From: Haloarcula vallismortis ATCC 29715 | Lineage (GTDB): Archaea > Halobacteriota > Halobacteria > Halobacteriales > Haloarculaceae | Assembly (NCBI RefSeq): GCF_000337775.1 | Contig: NZ_AOLQ01000021.1 | Coordinates: 81,234 to 145,233, forward strand | Direction: 5' to 3' | Length of the DNA: 64,000 nucleotides | In this document: piece after piece, positions 60,510 through 64,000 of the stretch | Layout: the number at the start of each line of letters is the position of its first letter | Position numbering within the stretch: position 1 is the stretch's first letter | The notes under the pieces: model-generated | Seen by the model: only the letters and a program-made list of their open reading frames with translations | The model's database searches: none | What the model was told of the DNA's origin: nothing | Translations under genes and position numbers: made by a program

Positions 60510-61067
60510 ATGGTAGACTACACAACCCCCGTCACGACAGCGTTCGAGATGCAGCGTGCGACGATAGAGCAGAGCCAGAAGGCCCTCGAACAGAGCGTTT
60601 CCTTCCAGCAGAACGTCAACAACGCGGTTATCGACAGCCTCGACACACAGGAGTCGGCACAGCGCCGCGGTGTCGAGCTCCAGCAGACCGCGTTCCACAG
60701 CTACCTCGACGCGATGGCGTCGACGATGCCCGGCATGACCGAAACTGTCGAGCAGGTCCGCGAAACCGTCGACGAGCAGTTCGACTTCCTGCTCGAGAAC
60801 CACGCCGAAATGTTCGATAACATGGAAACGGAGCTCGAAGAAGGCGTCGACACCTACGACGAGATGACTGACGAGTACGTCACAGCCGTCAACGACCAGA
60901 TCGACATGCTCGTTGAGGCCCACGAGGAACTCGAATCGCAGTCTGTCGAGGCCGCCGAGCAGTTCGGCGAGCAACTCGAAGAAGTCCAAGAACAGGTCGA
61001 GGAGATTCAGGAGCAGGTCGAGGAAGTGCAGGCTGAAGCCGCCGACGCTGTCGACGTCGAAGCGTAG
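60510..61067 (+). CDS. phaP: PhaP, phasin of the PHA granule
   Basis: The 185-residue protein starts MVDYTTPVTTAFEMQRATIE and is almost wholly alpha-helical: heptad-like Gln/Leu/Val/Glu repeats (VSFQQNVNNAVIDSLDTQES) and a coiled-coil end (LEEVQEQVEEIQEQVEEVQA). Phasins coat the granule surface and set its size. It is the second gene of the phaRP pair. The ATG at 60510 is used; the ORF's earlier start runs in the phaR gene. A T-run lies 10 bases after the stop. Confidence 0.88.
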   Translation: MVDYTTPVTTAFEMQRATIEQSQKALEQSVSFQQNVNNAVIDSLDTQESAQRRGVELQQTAFHSYLDAMASTMPGMTETVEQVRETVDEQFDFLLENHAEMFDNMETELEEGVDTYDEMTDEYVTAVNDQIDMLVEAHEELESQSVEAAEQFGEQLEEVQEQVEEIQEQVEEVQAEAADAVDVEA

Positions 61068-61076
61068 ACACGACAG

Positions 61077-61087
61077 TCGGTTTTTTT
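61077..61087 (+). terminator. T-run between phaP and phaE
   Basis: The sequence GTCGG followed by seven Ts (61081-61087) comes right after the phaP stop. Poly-U tracts end transcripts in haloarchaea, so phaRP and phaEC may be separable units. A weak TATA-like TACTATTATG lies just before phaE. Confidence 0.45.
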
Positions 61088-61112
61088 GTGCGCCCGCTGC
61101 CGAGGTACTATT

Positions 61113-61658
61113 ATGAGTAACACAAACGACATTCAGGAGGAATGGACGGAGATGGTTGAGGAGATGAACAACGCGGTCGCTGACTCGATGGAGCAGAACA
61201 TGAAGGCCCAGGCGGCCTTCGTGGAGTCGTGGGCCGACGCCGTCGAGGATACGATCCCGGAGCAAGAGGACCTTGCCGACGGGATGGACGGCTATAACCG
61301 CGCCTACGAGGAGTGGATCGACGCCGCCGAGCAGATGGTCGAACGCTCGACTGACGCCGCACAGGGCGAGGACGTCGACCCCGCCGAGTTCCGTGACATC
61401 TGGCTGCAGTCCGCCAACGAAGCGTTCAAGCACGTCATGGGTACCTCAGCGTTTGCGGCCGCCAACGGCCAGCTCGTCGAGTCGATGATGGAGATGCAAC
61501 AGGAAGCGGACGACCTGAGTCAGGACACGCTGGAACAGCTCGGCTTCCCAACGCGCAACGACGTCGACGAAATCGCTGAGCGGCTCATCGAACTGGAGCG
61601 CCGCCAGCACGCGGTCGAACAGAAGCTCGATCGCGTCCTCGAACACCTCGAAGAGTAA
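61113..61658 (+). CDS. phaE: PhaE, subunit of class III PHA synthase
   Basis: The 181-residue protein, the length known for Haloarcula PhaE, begins [20 protein letters not shown]. It is helical and acidic, with [20 protein letters not shown] and the late [20 protein letters not shown] coiled coil. PhaE has no catalysis of its own but is needed to activate PhaC. Two bases separate its stop from the PhaC start, so they are translated together. Confidence 0.92.
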   Translation: MSNTNDIQEEWTEMVEEMNNAVADSMEQNMKAQAAFVESWADAVEDTIPEQEDLADGMDGYNRAYEEWIDAAEQMVERSTDAAQGEDVDPAEFRDIWLQSANEAFKHVMGTSAFAAANGQLVESMMEMQQEADDLSQDTLEQLGFPTRNDVDEIAERLIELERRQHAVEQKLDRVLEHLEE

Positions 61659-61660
61659 TC

Positions 61661-63076
61661 ATGTCAAGCAACCCGTTCAATCCGTTCGAAGCCGCGCTCA
61701 ACTGGCAGCGCAAGACACTGGAGAACATGACCGACGCCGCCGAGACCAGCCAGGTCGCCGGCGAGCGGCTGGAGCTGATGGAGTCCGTCGAAGTCGGCCA
61801 GACGCCAAGCAACGTCGTTTATGAGGAGAACAAGCTCGAACTCCTCCACTACGACGCCGAGGCCGCTGGTATCGAGGTCGCCGAAGAGGACAAGGAAGCC
61901 GTGCCGATTCTCATCGTCTACGCCCTCATCAACCGGCCGTACATCCTTGACCTGCAGGAAGAGCGCTCGGTCGTCCGACGCCTGCTGGAGGCGGGTCACG
62001 ACGTGTACCTCATCGACTGGAACGAGCCCTCGCGGCTCGACCAGCACCTCACCCTCGATGACTACGTCAACCGCTACATGGACAACTGCGTCGACGTAGT
62101 CCGCGAGCGCTCCGGCCAGGACGCTATCAACATCCTCGGCTACTGCATGGGTGGCACGATGTCGGTGATGTACACCGCTCTCCACAAGGAGAAAGTCAAC
62201 ACCCTCGGACTGATGGCCGCCGGGCTGTGTTTCGACCACACGGGCGGCGTCCTCGAAGAGTGGGGCTCCGACGAGTACTACTCCCCGCGTGACGTCGTCG
62301 ACACGTTCGGCAACGTCCCCGCGGACATGCTCGACATCGGCTTCGCGCTGATGGACCCCGTTGAGAACTACGTCACCAAGTACATCCGGTTCGCGGAGAA
62401 CATGGAAAACGAGGGCTTCGTCGAGAACTTCGGCCGCATGGAGCAGTGGCTCGGCGACGGTATCGACGTCGCCGGCGAGGCATACGTCCAGTTCCTCGAA
62501 GACGTGTATCAGGACAACAAACTCTACAAGAACGAACTGGAACTCGACGGCAAGCACGTCGACCTGGACAACATCGATATGCCCGTCCTCCAGCTCATGG
62601 GCGAGTACGACCACCTCATCCCGCCGGAGGCCTCCAAGCCGTTCAACGACGTCATCGCCAGCGACGACACGCGGACCATCGAGTTCTCGACGGGCCACAT
62701 CGGCCTCTCCGTGTCGTCCTCGACTCACGCCGACCTCTGGCCCGAGGTCGCCGAGTGGTACTCCGAGCGCAGCACGGGGAGCGAGGAAGTCGATATTGAG
62801 GTCGAGTCACCGACGAGTGAATCGGATGACGACCTCGCCCAGTCAGAGCCCGACGAAATCGACGTCGACGCGACTGACGATGTCGACGCCGACGCTACCG
62901 ATGACGAACCTGCCGATGTCGATACCGTCTCCGGTATCGGCCCGACCTACGCCGACCGGTTGCACGACGCCGGCATCGAAACTGTTGCTGACCTTGCTGA
63001 GTATGACGTGGCCGAACTGGCCGACATCGCTGAGACCACCGAGTCCCGAGCGCAGGACTGGCTGGACCAGCTGTAA
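61661..63076 (+). CDS. phaC: PhaC, class III PHA synthase with C-terminal HhH-like domain
   Basis: The 471-residue protein has the synthase lipase-box [11 protein letters not shown] with nucleophile Cys162, Asp317 in [10 protein letters not shown] and His346 in STGHIGLS, an intact triad. After about residue 370 comes an acidic linker ([20 protein letters not shown]) and then a helix-hairpin-helix-like end ([39 protein letters not shown]). The HhH resembles domains in DNA-binding proteins. Whether it contacts DNA or proteins is unknown. It joins monomers into polyester with PhaE. Confidence 0.94.
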   Translation: MSSNPFNPFEAALNWQRKTLENMTDAAETSQVAGERLELMESVEVGQTPSNVVYEENKLELLHYDAEAAGIEVAEEDKEAVPILIVYALINRPYILDLQEERSVVRRLLEAGHDVYLIDWNEPSRLDQHLTLDDYVNRYMDNCVDVVRERSGQDAINILGYCMGGTMSVMYTALHKEKVNTLGLMAAGLCFDHTGGVLEEWGSDEYYSPRDVVDTFGNVPADMLDIGFALMDPVENYVTKYIRFAENMENEGFVENFGRMEQWLGDGIDVAGEAYVQFLEDVYQDNKLYKNELELDGKHVDLDNIDMPVLQLMGEYDHLIPPEASKPFNDVIASDDTRTIEFSTGHIGLSVSSSTHADLWPEVAEWYSERSTGSEEVDIEVESPTSESDDDLAQSEPDEIDVDATDDVDADATDDEPADVDTVSGIGPTYADRLHDAGIETVADLAEYDVAELADIAETTESRAQDWLDQL

Positions 63077-63115
63077 TCCGGTGTCGTTTTTCTGTTTCCT
63101 GTTGCACGACTAGCC

Positions 63116-63577
63116 ATGCGCGTCTCGGTTATCGGCGGCTCGACAGTCACCGACGAACAGTATCAACAGGCACGCGAGGTCGGACGACGACTCGGTGAGC
63201 ACGGTCACGACGTCGTCTGTGGCGGCCTCACTGGCGTGATGGAGGCAGTCTGTCGAGGTGCGACCGAGGCCGGTGGTCACACTATCGGGATTCTGCCCGG
63301 CGAGCGCCGGGTCGCTGCGAACGACTATGTCGAGACGGCGATAGCGACAGGGCTTGGAAACGCCCGCAACGTCCTCGTCGTAATGAATGGCGCGGCCACT
63401 ATCGCCCTTGACGGCGGCACTGGCACGCTCTCAGAACTCGGCCACGCGCTCGATATGAGCCGGCCGGTCGCCGGGCTCGGAACGCATCGACTCGACAGCG
63501 CGGCCGGTGGCGACGCCATCGAACACGTCGAGACGCCCGCTGAGGCCGTCGAATACGTCGAGTCTGCCGTGCAGTAA
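63116..63577 (+). CDS. LOG/TIGR00725 family protein
   Basis: The 153-residue protein starts MRVSVIGGSTVTDEQYQQAR and has DVVCGGLTGVMEAVCRGATE, then IALDGGTGTLSELGHALDM, the PGGxGTxxE-like motif of LOG (lysine decarboxylase-like) proteins, here as GGTGTLSE. These bind nucleotides or hydrolyse cytokinin-type ribosyl phosphates in other kingdoms; the archaeal role is unknown. It is 39 bases from phaC with a T-run (63087-63091) between, so it may be separate from the PHA operon. Confidence 0.8.
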   Translation: MRVSVIGGSTVTDEQYQQAREVGRRLGEHGHDVVCGGLTGVMEAVCRGATEAGGHTIGILPGERRVAANDYVETAIATGLGNARNVLVVMNGAATIALDGGTGTLSELGHALDMSRPVAGLGTHRLDSAAGGDAIEHVETPAEAVEYVESAVQ

Positions 63578-63585
63578 CTCTCCTT

Positions 63586-63810
63586 TCAGTCGAGTATTCG
63601 CTTCAGCACCGCCGCGACCGCGAAAAACGCGACGCCGAGTAATCTGACTCGGCGACGTGATTCTGCCGTCGGCGTGAACTTAACCGCCAGTACCCAGCGG
63701 TAGCCCAGCCGCGCCAGCGACAGTAACAGCCCCGGGACGAGCAGATGGAGCACGCCCGCCAATGCTGTCCCGGTCCATAGAAGCCGCCGTTGGGTCCGTG
63801 TCAGGTCCAT
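63586..63810 (-). CDS. Small membrane protein (74 aa)
   Basis: The ATG at 63810 opens MDLTRTQRRLLWTGTALAGV, then LHLLVPGLLLSLARLGYRWV and RVRLLGVAFFAVAAVLKRIL. Two or three membrane helices with basic loops are predicted. The ORF's earlier start adds a Cys/His-rich stretch lacking homology signals. It is convergent with the LOG gene. Function is unknown. Confidence 0.62.
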   Translation of the reverse strand: MDLTRTQRRLLWTGTALAGVLHLLVPGLLLSLARLGYRWVLAVKFTPTAESRRRVRLLGVAFFAVAAVLKRILD

Positions 63811-63964
63811 ACCGACGCAAGGTGCTGTGTCGGTTTGACCGTGGCGTCCGCGTGCGGAATGCGCAGCTGTGAGAACCGAACCAGCGTCGTCACTCACCCA
63901 GATTGAAGACAGAAAATGTAGAACCGCAGCGATTCTTTGCGAGGTCGACAGGCGAGGCAGGCAT

Positions 63965-63983
63965 CCGCGGCCGAAGGCCGCGG
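63965..63983. other. Perfect hairpin near window end
   Basis: CCGCGGCC (63965-63972) and GGCCGCGG (63976-63983) flank GAA, an eight-pair stem. On the reverse strand it is followed by GATGCC. Such GC-rich stems close the right ends of IS200/IS605-type (TnpB) elements in haloarchaea and also serve as terminators. The gene it serves lies outside the window. Confidence 0.4.
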
Positions 63984-64000
63984 TTCTCGGAATCGCCGCA

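Noticed and set aside
1..64000. CRISPR arrays, rRNA genes, intact transposases
   Set aside because: None seen on reading both strands; no regularly spaced repeats and no rRNA-like conserved stretches.

Overview
The window is chromosomal DNA from a halophilic archaeon of class Halobacteria, most likely Haloarcula or a close relative. The evidence is the high-GC coding sequence, very acidic proteins, TATA boxes about 25-32 bases before many start codons (leaderless transcripts), archaeal information-processing proteins (aIF2 gamma, Rpo7/Spt4, PriL, PCNA, Hjc, Hel308, Orc1/Cdc6, Cgi121), a fused tandem TatC, and a haloarchaeal class III polyhydroxyalkanoate (PHA) operon with a 181-residue PhaE. 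The genus call is inference. I see no rRNA, tRNA, CRISPR array or intact insertion sequence. Coding density is high and most of the window is core genome.

Layout. 1-11 kb: universal stress protein (cut by the window edge), two metallo-beta-lactamase-fold hydrolases, a cation/proton antiporter with TrkA domains, a hotdog thioesterase, a NUDIX hydrolase, a thiolase, a membrane protein with five DUF1508 repeats divergent from an AAA ATPase. 11-14 kb: a DUF5787-like putative PD-(D/E)XK nuclease and a winged-helix/zinc-ribbon regulator. 14-17 kb: the aIF2 gamma - PIN - Rpo7 - Spt4 - dephospho-CoA kinase operon. 17-28 kb: a sulfatase-fold enzyme, tRNA m2G10 methyltransferase, hisG, an MFS transporter, MTA/SAH deaminase, an acidic secreted repeat protein, and ahcY.

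28-33 kb is a replication and recombination neighbourhood: priL, a SWIM zinc-finger protein, hjc and pcnA, with small membrane proteins between. 33-41 kb: copper nitrite reductase nirK with a nested palindrome in its promoter, rlmE, a possible structured RNA, a queuosine-precursor-type transporter with an overlapping ribbon-helix-helix gene, and the divergent tatCt and tatCo genes. 41-49 kb: LarE-like sulfur transferase, a MutS-like ATPase with a helix-hairpin-helix (HhH) front end, Orc1/Cdc6, a lipoprotein, RidA and MATE efflux. 49-53 kb: a complete PotDABC-type ABC importer. 53-59 kb: hel308 with a C-terminal PCNA-binding-like peptide, cgi121, an OYE-like reductase and an alpha/beta hydrolase.

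59.3-63.1 kb is the PHA locus: divergent maoC/phaJ, then phaR-phaP-phaE-phaC. PhaJ would supply (R)-3-hydroxyacyl-CoA, PhaEC polymerise it, PhaP coat the granule, and PhaR (AbrB-like) probably repress through a symmetric operator just upstream of its own TATA box. PhaC carries an extra C-terminal HhH-like domain.

No unmistakable new defence or mobile system is present. The most promising unexplained items are the DUF5787 nuclease-like protein with Cas4-like cysteines, the PhaC-HhH fusion and PhaR operator, the five-repeat DUF1508 membrane protein, the Thr-nucleophile sulfatase-fold enzyme, the nirK promoter palindrome, and a branched-hairpin element after rlmE.
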